A DNA stretch of 64,000 nucleotides from Ooceraea biroi (Eukaryota > Arthropoda > Insecta > Hymenoptera > Formicidae), in contig NC_039517.1 of NCBI RefSeq assembly GCF_003672135.1, forward strand, positions 4,650,001 to 4,714,000, given 5' to 3'. The notes under the pieces are model-generated. The model had not been told where the DNA came from, made no database searches, and saw only the letters and a list, made by a program, of their open reading frames with translations. Positions 10,482-22,060 of the stretch are shown one piece after another; the first letter of the stretch is position 1; every line of letters begins with the position of its first letter. The position numbers and the translations under genes were made by a program.

Positions 10482-12060
10482 TCACTCCCTGACAACGAGG
10501 ACGACGAGCGTGTGGGCATCCGTGCGACCGGCCAATTTCCGCGCGCGGTTTTCCACCTCACGACTCGCCACCATGTGTCTGCGGCATATCAAGTACGGCG
10601 CGACGAACAAATCGCGACTGCAGTCGCAATCTACGACAACGGCGGGCTCAGTTTTCTTTCGAGGAACTGCTCATGCGATCGTCCTGGGTTTCGAGTCTTC
10701 GCGGCTTTTCGTCTTTCGCTTTCGTGAGCGACGTGAACTCTTCAAGCAGCGATCGCGTTGTTGGGATTTCTGACGGTATCTGGAGAGTAAGTACACCAAA
10801 GAGATTTCAATGATCAATTGTGACGGATCTGTCGACGGTTGCCTTCAGGGGGAATTTATGTTCTCTCATGCGGGCAAGTTTGCACTTGGCGAGACCATGC
10901 AACAGGTGTCCCTCTGGCTGGCCGCGTCCATTCTTTCCCTTCCTCGTTGACTCAGCTGCGCTTGGCTGTTTAAGTTCTCAGGTATCTGTTCCCCGTATGT
11001 CCGGTTCCACAATTGGAGTCAAACGTAATTTTTAGGATATCCTTCGATCGTTTTTTCAGTGCTGAGTTTCGCGCTAGATTTGATCTCTCGAATACTCCAC
11101 AAACTTAATTAGCAATTATTCACCGTGTTCGCTCCCAATTAAATTAAATATTAATCATTAGTATCATTCACTGCGTTTAGTGTTCCACGGTCAGAGTCCA
11201 AATGCACCTGGGCCACCCCCAATTATTCGCCACGTTTCGGGAATTGAATCTGATCCTCCTTGATATTTTTCAATCGCTCCACGATTGGAATCGGACCTTG
11301 GCGATCACTTCCTTGCAAGTACAACCCGCGAAACTACCAACTCGCGTAGTATAAACGATGTCTGGATGTTGTCAACGACGGACGTCACTGCGATCCGCAC
11401 TTTTTCATTTCGGGACAAACCGGCCCGGCTGAATGTAAAAGACGCGCATGTAAAAGACAGACGGAAGCGCCAAGTAGACGCAAGTAGACGCGCCGCGGAT
11501 CACCGATCGCGTGCAATCCGCTTCCCCGCTCTCTGTCCTCCACTTGACGCGAGCGCGCGTGTCACTGTGACGAAGCGCCGTGCCGTTTCCGTTCTCCGGT
11601 CCTCCGCGGCCTGCGCTGCGCCCCGACCCGTCCCTTTCGTCCTCCATAGCATTCTTCTCCCCCTCCCCGCCGGCCGTGGGGCCCGGCCGCGACTCTTGCG
11701 CGTTTCGTACGGCTCTCCCGGTGTCGCATTGGTGCCGCACGGTGGAGGTGGAAGGTGGGAGTTCACGAGTATGCCCCGAGTGGGGCTGCCGCCGTCGAAT
11801 GGAGGGGAATGAGATAGGAAACCCGGCCGCTTGCCAGCGCGGAGGGTGGGAAGGGGGGGGTGGGTGGTAGGGGGAAGCAAGGGGGATGATGACAAGGAGA
11901 GGGAGGGAGATCACAAAACGCCCCCTCGAAGCTTTCAACCACCTGCTGCCACCGTTGCCTTCGCGCGTTGCCGGTATTTCATCGTGTACTCGACACCTTT
12001 TTTCGTACATCCTCGATCGAGATTCGCTTCTCGAAAGTACGTGCGAGTAATCGCTTGAAG
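10482..12060 (-). promoter_or_regulatory. CpG-rich region, candidate P1 promoter
   Basis: GC- and CpG-rich DNA directly 5' (minus strand) of the P1 start exon, most pronounced at 11.4-11.9 kb, in otherwise AT-rich intron of the long isoform. It includes a G-rich run on the plus strand near 11843-11873. Long open frames here run in several overlapping phases and look like GC-content artefacts. Promoter role is inferred from position and composition; no TATA box or start site was identified. Confidence 0.4.
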
Positions 12061-12255
12061 AGCCTTAGCGTAAACGCTGCTTCTTAAATTGAGACGATCT
12101 AGATTTATTCAATCGTGGGCAATAAGAATGATATTTGATTGACAATTTTTGATGTTTATTTGAGAAAGATTCTGTGCCCGATTTCGTGTGCAAAGTGCAA
12201 AAGTATCGCAGAGGTTTTCCATTCCTTGTTTGATAAAGATATTTAAAAAAATATA

Positions 12256-13462
12256 CAAGGTGAGGCACCTAAAACAGGCCACCTGAATATCTCGGCTGTT
12301 ATTGGTGATAGAAAAAAATGTGTCAGATTAAACTTGCATGGTTTCGAGGGACACATAATTTGTTCTAAATAATTTTTTATTAGGTGAACGCGTCATATAA
12401 AGGTCAACTTCGTTTTTTAAACGGTATATGTTTTTTTACGTACCATCTAATAGAGCGTTTGAAGATGCGCACATTGATCTACGGGTCAAAATCATTCAAA
12501 GTCACTGAAGGCTAAAATTTCTAAGTGCTAGAACTTTTTCATTTCTGAATTTACGGTATTTTCAATAGCAGAGAACTCTAGGCAATATAAAAAATAATGA
12601 TATTATCAACTCAGAACTCCTCTGAGAAGAAAAAATTTTAAACTCGAGAACTTTTTCATTTCTGAATTTACGGTATTTTCAATAGCAGAGAACTCTAGGC
12701 AATATAAGAAATAATGATATGAACAACTCAGAACTTCTCGGAAAAGAAAAAATTTCTAAGGGCTAGAACTTTTTCATTTCTGAATTTACGGTATTTTCAA
12801 TAGCAGAGAACTCTAGGCAATATAAGAAATAATGATATGAACAACTCAGAACTTCTCGGAAAAGAAAAAATTTCTAAGGGCTAGAACTTTTTCATTTCTG
12901 AATTTACGGTATTTTCAATAGCAGAGAACTCTAGGCAATATAAGAAATAATGATATGAACAACTCAGAACTTCTCGGAAAAGAAAAAATTTCTAAGGGCT
13001 AGAATTTTTTCATTTCTGAATTTACGGTATTTTCAATAGTAGAGAACTCTAGGCAATATAAGAAATAATGATAACAACTCAGAACTTCGTGGAAAAAGAA
13101 AAAATTTCTAAGGGCTAGAACTTTTTCATTTCTGAGTTTACAGTATTTTTAATAGCAGAGAACTCTAGGCAATATAAAGTAAATTATTTTTCCTTGCAGT
13201 TCGCCTTCAGTGACCTTGAATGATTTTGACCCGTAGATCAATGTGCGCATCTTCAAACGCTCTATTAGATGGTACGTAAAAAAACATATACCGTTTAAAA
13301 AACGAAGTTGACCTTTATATGACGCGTTCACCTAATAAAAAATTATTTAGAACAAATTATGTGTCCCTCGAAACCATGCAAGTTTGGTCTGACACATTAT
13401 TTTCTATCATCAATAACAGCCGAGATATTCAGGTGGCCTGTTTTAGATGCCTCACCACCCTG
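12256..13462. mobile_element. Nonautonomous TIR DNA element with internal tandem repeats
   Basis: Left arm 12256-12512 (CAAGGTGAGGCACC...) and right arm 13203-13462 are long, near-identical inverted repeats of about 257-260 bp; read inward, the right end begins CAGGGTGGTGAGGCATC. The element is flanked by TA on both sides (12254-12255 and 13463-13464), consistent with a TA target-site duplication as in Tc1/mariner-like families. There is no transposase; the centre is a tandem array. The left end lacks 3 bp relative to the right. It sits in the long-isoform intron about 2 kb 5' of the P1 exon. Confidence 0.85.
12531..13183. repeat. 118-bp tandem repeat array (about 5.5 copies)
   Basis: Units begin with GAACTTTTTCATTTCTGA at 12531, 12648, 12766, 12884, 13002 (variant GAATTTTTTC) and 13118, giving periods of 117, 118, 118, 118 and 116. 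Units 2 to 4 are nearly identical, so the array has expanded recently. It fills the interior of the TIR element. The same unit occurs free at 60173-60609. Confidence 0.95.
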
Positions 13463-15666
13463 TATACGCCACGGAATTTATCTCGATTTGTAAATTGAGT
13501 GCGTGATAAAATATGTACAATGAGAATCTGAATGATAGAGATATCTTTGTTTGGTAGATGACACGCGCATAATTGTTGCAAAATATTAAATATGTGATAA
13601 TGTATTATTACAATAGAAATATCACGTAAACTTTTTAAAACTATAAGTTTAAGCTATATGCGGTGTAATTGAATCATCAATGTTAATTAAATCGACTCTT
13701 AATAACTCAATGATATGAATAACTTCCATCTTCTTTAAATAAATACGCGAAAATATGATTGAATGTCAATCGTTCTGTTTTAACAGAAACAAAAACTTGA
13801 TAGTTGTAAATATGTAAATATGAAAATATGTAAAAACATATCTTTTTGCAATTTTATTTTAAGAAATATTAAATAAGAGAAAAAACAAATTTGAGCTTTT
13901 AACTAGATAAATTATAATTAATTTTTTCATAATAAAATAATATTTTAAGTGGTATCTATTGCCACATATTTTGACAATATACCTATAACAATGAGTATGC
14001 TAAAAGAAAAACCTTGTTTTACAAACTTATATAAATATCCATTATTTTAATAAAAATTGATTTAAATTGCTTTAAATGATCAAATTCTCTTTTACTGTTT
14101 TTGCTCGTTCCAATTTTTTTCCTTCAAAAAGAATTATTTTTGCAACTTTATTATAATTAATGCTCACATTATATTGAATGCATTTATTAATTGTTTATTA
14201 AACATATTTTATATTAATTAAGGAGCACTAGATCTCTACGAGGCACAATAAACGCGTGCGCGTTCAACATGAGTCGAGAAAGACCTAGCTTATTTTTGAG
14301 AGGGGGCTGCGACCGGAGGGGGATGAGGAGGCGCGCAGCAGACCGGATGTTGAGAGGCGAGGCAACGGGGGTTTCTCTGTTCGGCGGCGGGCTCGCACGT
14401 GACGCGGAGGGGACCGGAAGCGCTCACTCCCCTACGCCTCGTGCCTCTTTCTCTCTCTCGGTTCGTATAGCGGCAATAGTAATGGGACTTACGAGGGCCG
14501 GCCACAATGAGAACGCGCGCGCTTTTACCGTATCGTGCGCGGGCCTGTCCGACAGCGTGTCTGGTGTGTCTCTATTTTCCATTCGGGTCTGTAATCTAAT
14601 TGATCGTTGTACATATCATGATTACGCAGTCTTGCTCTTTCCGATTTAGCAAAGACTGCAAGGGCAAAAGTAGTTTTAAAGATTTCTACTTTTGAGAAGT
14701 AATATTATAATTACCCAATATTATATTAATATTTTAAATGTAATCTCAATGTAAAATGTCTGCACGAGATTTAAATTTTCACTGTCAAACAACGTCGCAA
14801 ATTGAACATACCTATTTAAAATTGGATTTAAAATTGGTTGCGTCAGTCATTGTTAAAGATAATATTGAGTAACTATATTTTCTTTCTGCATATATCTTAA
14901 TATTATCATAAATAGAATTGGAAATCATGAATCTACATACATGAATTAAATAGGCGCCGGTAATTGTGAGTTCTAGTAATTAGTAAATTTTTTTTATTAC
15001 TAATGCTCTTTTTTAATTATAAGTATTTACATATTCAGATTTAGAAATATCCATGTTTAAATTAAATGCAATCTTTAAAACAGTTTTCGCGCGCGCGTGT
15101 GTGCGCGCTATCTAAGGCCTCATATTCACGAAATCCAGTAAATCCTGCTGTGTAAAGAGAATCGGTGTTACAACGTATACCCAGGCGAAAACTAGTCACA
15201 CAAGACGATCTGGTTCTCTTCTCTCTACATCTGTGCGATTCTTCCTTCTCAATCGAGACACACTCCCGAAGTGAGCAACAATGCCGCGGCGAAGCGTGTT
15301 CTGAGGAGGGTGCATTTACGAGTGCATTAAGGGAGGAGTACTCGAGGACATTATAAAACTATCTTGCCGTCCCCCTGAGCAGTATTGGGGTAGGTCCCCT
15401 TCCCTTTCCTTTTGCTGCCTGCCCTGCCCAGCGACTTCCGGTTGTAACGTGAGCTCCGAATATCGCTCCCGCTTTTTTTCTTCCCTCCTCGTTCCATCTC
15501 ACTCTTTTCCTTCCCTCTACCCACTTTTACGCTCATTCCTCGCGTTGCTCCTTGTTTATCTTCTTCACAAGCTTTCTTACACAAGTTTTTAATCATGGCA
15601 AAGTATGAATACTAAACAATATGATTTCTCTCCATCAAGTATGGACCAATAGTGTAAAAATATTAG

Positions 15667-15772
15667 TATTGTATATATTCATCCTATTTTTAGTGCCTTT
15701 AATAGTATGGGTTGTAACATGTATTTATTATTAAAAACACTAAAAAGACGGGACAAATGTATGTTACAATAT
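15667..15772. mobile_element. Short MITE-like inverted repeat (family A, copy 1)
   Basis: The right half contains ATTAAAAACACTAAAAAG followed by ACGGGACAAATG and TGTTACAAT; the left half carries a diverged inverted copy (ATTGTATATATTCATCC..TTTAAT). The right-half core is shared with the element at 42381-42492, which shows it is dispersed. About 105 bp, no coding capacity. Confidence 0.6.
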
Positions 15773-18700
15773 TTTATTTTATTCATCGTATAAGTATAAT
15801 AAGAAATCTACAGTAGAATATATAAAACAACATGCGCGCGATTAATAATTTACAAGTACAAATAGATGCTATAGAAAATATTCTATATTAATAGAAAGTA
15901 CTATTAATATATATATGAGAGAAATAATACATAATAAAAGATATGTTGTAACTATATATCTCTATTTTAGTTTAGAAATATATTGAATCAATGAACGTAT
16001 TAAATCATAATTTGCAAAAAACTGTTTTAATCTAATAAATTACGAAACAAAGTATATATCGGGAGATAAGTGAATAAATTCTCACATTTGCCGTTTTTAT
16101 CCGTTTCAGCGATTAAAATTGAATGTAAATAATCGCTTTTTGCAATCGATTACGACCGTCCTGTTCGATAATTTCCTATATTAGCAGATACGACACATTA
16201 AGGTTTTTCAAAGCTATTATAGGAACTCCAGCTCCGAGACATTCGCGCCATTTGTGGAAGGAGCGTACTTCTCTATTTCCGGCCGTTCGTATATTTACCT
16301 TACGCCGCTCATCATGGCGTACGCGTACGAAAACCTTGACGATAACCACGACGATGACGACGGCGACGGTGACGGCGACGAGAAGGAGGACGATACGCAC
16401 GAACAGGAAAGAAAGGACGAAAAAACGCGCGCATACATGTGTGCGTGCGTGTCGTGTACGCACACGCGTGCGCAGGCTGCACGGTCGTGCCGCGAGTTCT
16501 GAATGAGCAAGAGGTTTTGTGGACCCTCGAGGCGGCGTACGAACTATGAATGAACGAGTGAATGAATACAACCTGCGCCAACCACCCCTCCATCCCTCTC
16601 TGCCGTACCTCCGGCGCGTTCTTTTCTTCCTTTTTTTTGTACGTTTTATCCCTACGAGTCTCTACGCCTATCCCCCTAGTCGTTCCTTCGTATCTTTGTA
16701 CCCCGCAATCTGCGGTGGCGCGCACGCAACATGATCGACGGCGATGGTAACGTGCATTCGCGTTACACCTACTGCACTATAGGCCCTTTCACGGTGTAAG
16801 AGATTGCCCGGCTTCGCCTTGTTCGCGCCTTCAATCAGGTTCCATTGGAGAATGCGTTATTACGGTTTTATTGCGGTTTTATTATCGCACGAATGATTGA
16901 GCCTCTCTCGTAACCAGTAGTTACGAGTGCTAAGTATTATTCTAGTCTGAGAAATTGGTTGCAATTGGCGGAATGGTTCAGTAGTCAGTGTAAAAACGTA
17001 GCAACAAATTGAGAATTCGTAAGGAGATCGTGATAAATAACGAACGCGTTAATTTGATTTGTGAATGAACCATTATTAAATAATATATTTAATTATTATC
17101 GATTATATTATAAATAAAAATATTTAAATCTAAATATTTTGCGAAGGGGAAAGATGATCTCCAAGTAAAAAATAATTTTATTTTTTATATTTCGAACATC
17201 AACCTAGAGTTTTTATATTTCGAATTTAAATAATTTCTTGTGTATAATTATTAGTTAGTAAGGTATCATTTATGTGTGACGTAGCAGTCATCCTAGTCGC
17301 GCATAGAATTAACAATAATCCTTCTCGTTTGTAACATCAAATCGAAATTAAATTTGATTAGATCTAATTGAAACGGTGCAATCGCGTTCGCTCAAGAAAA
17401 CTAAAATACCATGAAAATCGAAAAAACATTTATTTCAGCGTTTTCCGCTCCTTTCTTGCCAACGTAAGATTTCTGGCGTGTAGAGAATTTTGAATAATCA
17501 CAGTCGCCCATCAAGTCGACGATCACAGAGACATTATACACGAAGACAAAGAGACAGAAGGATCGGAAGGTGAAAGACACAGGCGATCGAAATGCTGCGT
17601 GTTCGCCGTCGTTAGTTAGGTATAACGCGAGGCTTGCTTAACAAATAATTAATCATTGTATTCGCCGGCTCGATTGGCCAATCGCTCCTTTCCCATAAAC
17701 GTTATCGGTGGACGTCACGGATGGCATTCCTTTTTTAGAAGCGTGCGGCCGGTAAACCGCAGCAGGCATCGGTTTTGCGCGATTCGATCGGCCCTCGGTT
17801 TGCGCCGCCCGCCGCGTTTCGTCTCCGCGCCGCCGTTAATTTATGCATAATACGCATGCGCACGCGCAGCAGGCGCTACGCGACGCGTGTCCGTGGATCT
17901 CCGTGCACGTGCGCGCAATACGTGACACGAAGCAATGAGTACGCGACAAGCTCCGTGCTCGTCTTATCATGGGCAATGCTGCGTTACCGTCGAGCCGACA
18001 TCCTCAAATTACATCCTGAAAAGCACTAGGAAGACCCTGCTACATTCTCGTCGCGCAAACGTTGAGAAAACTATCGTGTACTGCAAACAATCGCGATAAA
18101 ATTTTATGATTACCGCAGACACTTACAGACGGCATGATAGTTAATATTATTATACTTGAAATATTAATTTATTGTAGTATTAAAGAATCATATTACTTTT
18201 GCGTGTTTATTAATAAATGCATTAAAAGAAAAATATAAACGTTTTGATTTTATTTATATATTCAGTTAAATTCTTATGTTATTAATTCTTAAATTCTTAT
18301 GTTATATTAATAATGTAATGTTATTATTAAAATTAGTCGTGATTAATAGTTTATACGTTTATGCAAGATATTTCATAACGCAAAATAATTTTATCTTAAC
18401 ATAATGTATAAGAATCTTAGCCAAAAAGTTTTGGAAAAAGCAATATAGATATCTGAATTTATTATTAAAACAAATTAATACATAAAAAAGGTTAAATGGA
18501 AATAAAAAACTTCAAAGTATTAAGCGAAATGGTTCAATTGGAAAAAAAAGTTAAATCAAAGAATCTCGAAATTATTTTTCTTTGGCGCAATCAAAGTATG
18601 CAAACTTGATTCAATCCGGAATAACAGTGCGATATGTTTGTTCCGACACGAGGAGGTCGAAAGCGAGGATAAGCGAGAGTCGAACCAGAGACCTCGAAGA

Positions 18701-21074
18701 GCTATGATACATAACGTAACAGTGCTTTAGCAAGCAGAAATAATGAGTCTATTATACGGATGTCTGTGTTAGTCGCTTCGTACGCCCATAAGACGCGTAC
18801 GTACGGTACCAGCCGAGTCTTCGGAGAATTTTAACGTTGCACGAGCAAATATCGGTCTACGGTTGCCAAACTTTTCTAGTCTGTGAAATCTGCCTCTCTG
18901 CTATCTCATATGATATTTTTATGATGTTGTAATTTCACAAACCTATTCTCTCTGGGAAGTATCTCTCTTGATATTTTATTTTGCGTAAAATATCATGCGT
19001 GTCAGAGATTTAACAACGTGCCATATACCATATTCACATTACTCTTTCGAGTTAAATCATCATCGGTATCCTATCAATCTGAAATCTATACATTACTTGT
19101 GTTAAAAATTAAAATCTGTTTCTATGATTATTCTATGTTTATATGGTTAATAGTTGATTGCTTTCATTTATTATAACAATGTACTCGACTTGTTTTACCA
19201 GAATAATCCAATTTCCCCCCTACATACACAGATCAGAGTGATCAAAACCGATCGCCGAGAGATACGCGAGCACTCCAACATCAGCGTACCAACATGCATG
19301 TATAATACGTACGTATGCGTACATACATACGCGGTGTATCGAACAGACGCGCGAGCGGGGCGGCGCGGGCGACTCGTCTCCATTGTCCGCGGCGAAGCGT
19401 GCAGAGGGCCCGACTTTCCCTCGTTCACCCACGGTCACTGCTGCGGTGACGTAAGGCCCCTCGCCAGGGTAATTGTTACCTATGCTACGTACGAAGACTC
19501 GCTTCATAATGTTCTGCTCCGCTCCGTTCCATTCTATTCTGTTCCGTCCGTCGTTCTATTGCGCGTGCCACCAGACCGACATCAACGTACTTGATTGCAC
19601 GGCGTTATACGTGTGCGCGGTGTGCACGAATTACAGAATGACACGACCAGCCGGTCGGATTATCTCCCATTGATAAACGCCGCGTGTAGTACCTATGCGT
19701 GCATGCATATCGCGGCAGCAAAATTGCAGTTTAAATCATCACGGTTGCGTGATCGAGCGATCATTTTTTTATTTCTTAATCTGTTCGGAAACTTTGGTTT
19801 TCTAATAGTCTCGAAGTATTAATAAAAGGGTTATATTTATTTTTGTTCAATATCATTATTTGATTTGTGCGGAATGTACAAGCGATAAACTCTTATTTGT
19901 ATTTTAAGTTGACTATACAAAGTGGCTAAATTCTATAATTAAAAGATATTTTTCGTTAAAGTAAATTGCATATATAACAGATAAAAGAATAAAAATATAA
20001 GAAAGGAATAATTTCGATCTGCTTCGATGAGAGCGCAGTGCATTGTGCGAAATGCACTTGGCGAGAGTTGATTCGTCATGTAACGATCTTAGAATCGATA
20101 AGCACGATATGACGAAAGTAACTCGGTCAAAGCCAGATTAACGATCAAACGTTAATGGCGTAAATAAAACTGGGTCACTTATTGCATATCGCGAGTTGCA
20201 AAAATGTTCTATGTTACAGAAATAGAAAAATTTGTCCAGTTTTCTTTTTTGCGCCAACGTTAACATTGATATTTTCACTTGTCAATATTTCGCTCTCTCC
20301 ACGTTGTGAAGAAATTCAAACTCGGAAAGACGAAGTAGAATCTTTAATTCGAGCATTCGAAATTTCGTTAATTGCTTGCGCAATTATAATTCATAGACGT
20401 TATTATGTTGTAGATATTTGCTGCTATTTTATTCAATTGAAACTCAAGAAAACGTTTCATGAAGTTTGATGTGCTTAATACACTGCTATCTTCCGTAATC
20501 TCCTCGTTTCTTAAATCGCAATGGAGAAGCTGCAATTGAAAAGGTTGTACAAGACTTCTGAATGAATAGAACAGTTCAGAGCGGGAGAGTTATTCCACAC
20601 ACGCTATTCTACAAAAAAAAGAAAAGAATGAGTTTGAATGTGTTGCGGATAGCTTGCGTCATCTCCGATGTTATCTCCAACTATCATACACGATTGTGGG
20701 ACAGCTCGTTCATTTGTTACTTAACTATTCAGACGTGGCGGCACATTTTCTAAGCTTTCAAGATTACGTCGCAATAAAGAGCAATAAGCTGTAATAAGCT
20801 GTTTCTTATTCGATCTAACAGTTTTCTTGTCGTATTATCGTTAATCACCGTGAACGCAATTGATAATAATGTAAGCAAAACGTGATTTCGAAGTCGAAAT
20901 CACCTCGCCGGTTACTGATAGCGCTCCGAGCTGCAACCATTTCTCCAAAACATCCGTTTTCCTTAATCGGGACTTCGCAGCAAGATCGCTATTTGCCGCG
21001 CGCGGCAACGAGATATAATACAATATTCCGCAAAAGAAGGACAGACATCGGTCGTTCGACGATTTGATTTCTAG

Positions 21075-21100
21075 GCGGCGCGTATGTACATACGCGCCGC
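21075..21100. repeat. 26-bp perfect palindrome
   Basis: GCGGCGCGTATGT followed directly by its exact reverse complement, with no spacer. GC-rich ends and a GTAC centre, in AT-rich intron. Could extrude as a small cruciform or bind a dimeric factor. Confidence 0.95.
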
Positions 21101-21796
21101 GGTGAAATCGCGACTTGTCGCTAACGCGGTATTCGAGTACGATGACGAAGAAACGTTAAATGAGAAACGAACGGCGACGATAATGAGGGGTTCGCGTTTG
21201 CAACACGTGCAAACGCCGCCGACCTGAGAGATGCTATCACAGCCATCCTGACGTAACAATGAGAAACTCCTCCACCGACCGAGTCGCAACGCTTTCGTCT
21301 CTGTACTTGCAATCGGGGAAACAAATAAAACCGACGGCCCATTATGTCGCGTAATGTTAACAGTTTCTCGCATATATTCTCGCACATATGCAATTATCGA
21401 TATCGAAGGCAATCAGAAGTGTAGGAAGTAAGGCGACTGTCTCTGCCATTCGCGTCGATAATTACGTCATTTTTTGCACATGCGTTAACTTCATTTTACA
21501 ATTGGCGGATATTGAATACTTCTTTTATCTTTAACGGTTTTTGTTAAAAGATTTTAATGCATTTCATAAATTGAGGATACGTAAATTTATAATTTCATTA
21601 TTAACAGTGGCTATATTATTTGCGTAAATAATATTAATTTAAGAGAACTCTTTTTACTGTCGCACGTGTCGGACGAAATTTACTGTTTAATATATCGACG
21701 AAGCTATACTTTTATTATTATCGCCTGCAGGATTCCCAAGTAAAGAATAATATTTGACAACGGAGGAAGGCGGACGAGTAGTAAAAATGGACTTAC

Positions 21797-22060
21797 CGTC
21801 GTTATGATATTGTCTCGACGGCAGGGACACCGCGCCCGAGGAGGGTTGTATCGGGGGTTGCTGTTGTGTACCGCTCTGAGGAGGACCGGAGGAGTTGGAG
21901 GTGGCAGAACTGGCGGGCGTCGATGGGTTTTTGTGTTCTGGCGTTGCCACCTGATGGCCGCCACCCTGGTATCCCAAAAAATCACCTAAATCTGGCACGC
22001 ATACGCTTTCGTACAAGTTCGCTGGCACGTTCTCCAGAGAGGCCTTCGCTGCGTCGACAT
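21797..22060 (-). CDS. pnt: Pointed, post-SAM exon of the long isoform
   Basis: A 264-nt exon with acceptor cattcag ending at 22061 and donor GACG|GTAAGT at 21797/21796. The leading AT completes an aspartate after the SAM exon, and the reading continues VDAAKASLENVPANLYESV, then VPDLGDFLGYQGG, a Pro/Ser/Gln-rich stretch and RQYHND. DVxAxxASLxN directly after the SAM domain is a Pointed signature. Present only in the long form. The Gln/Pro/Ser stretch is probably unstructured and part of the activation region. Confidence 0.93.

Larger units (their letters stand above)
13465..21796 (-). other. Long-isoform intron, distal part
   Basis: No supported exon. Mostly AT-rich, with CpG-rich islands at about 14260-14560, 16230-16760, 17650-17960 and 19330-19630. 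Alternating purine/pyrimidine runs occur at 15087-15109 and 16425-16475. A small inverted-repeat element lies at 15667-15772, and a 26-bp perfect palindrome at 21075-21100. The islands are candidate cis-regulatory modules by composition only. Confidence 0.6.

Noticed and set aside
11405..12010. 201-codon minus-strand open frame
   Set aside because: Lies in the CpG-rich P1 upstream region with frames open in several phases; Pro/Arg/Ser-rich, no similarity.
12531..13183. CRISPR-like regular repeat spacing
   Set aside because: Whole 118-bp units repeat with no unique spacers; this is a tandem satellite in a eukaryotic intron.
18640..18720. Possible tRNA-like segment around GAGTCGAACC
   Set aside because: The T-loop-like string lacks a matching acceptor stem and A-box at the right distance. 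No tRNA or rRNA could be supported anywhere in the window.
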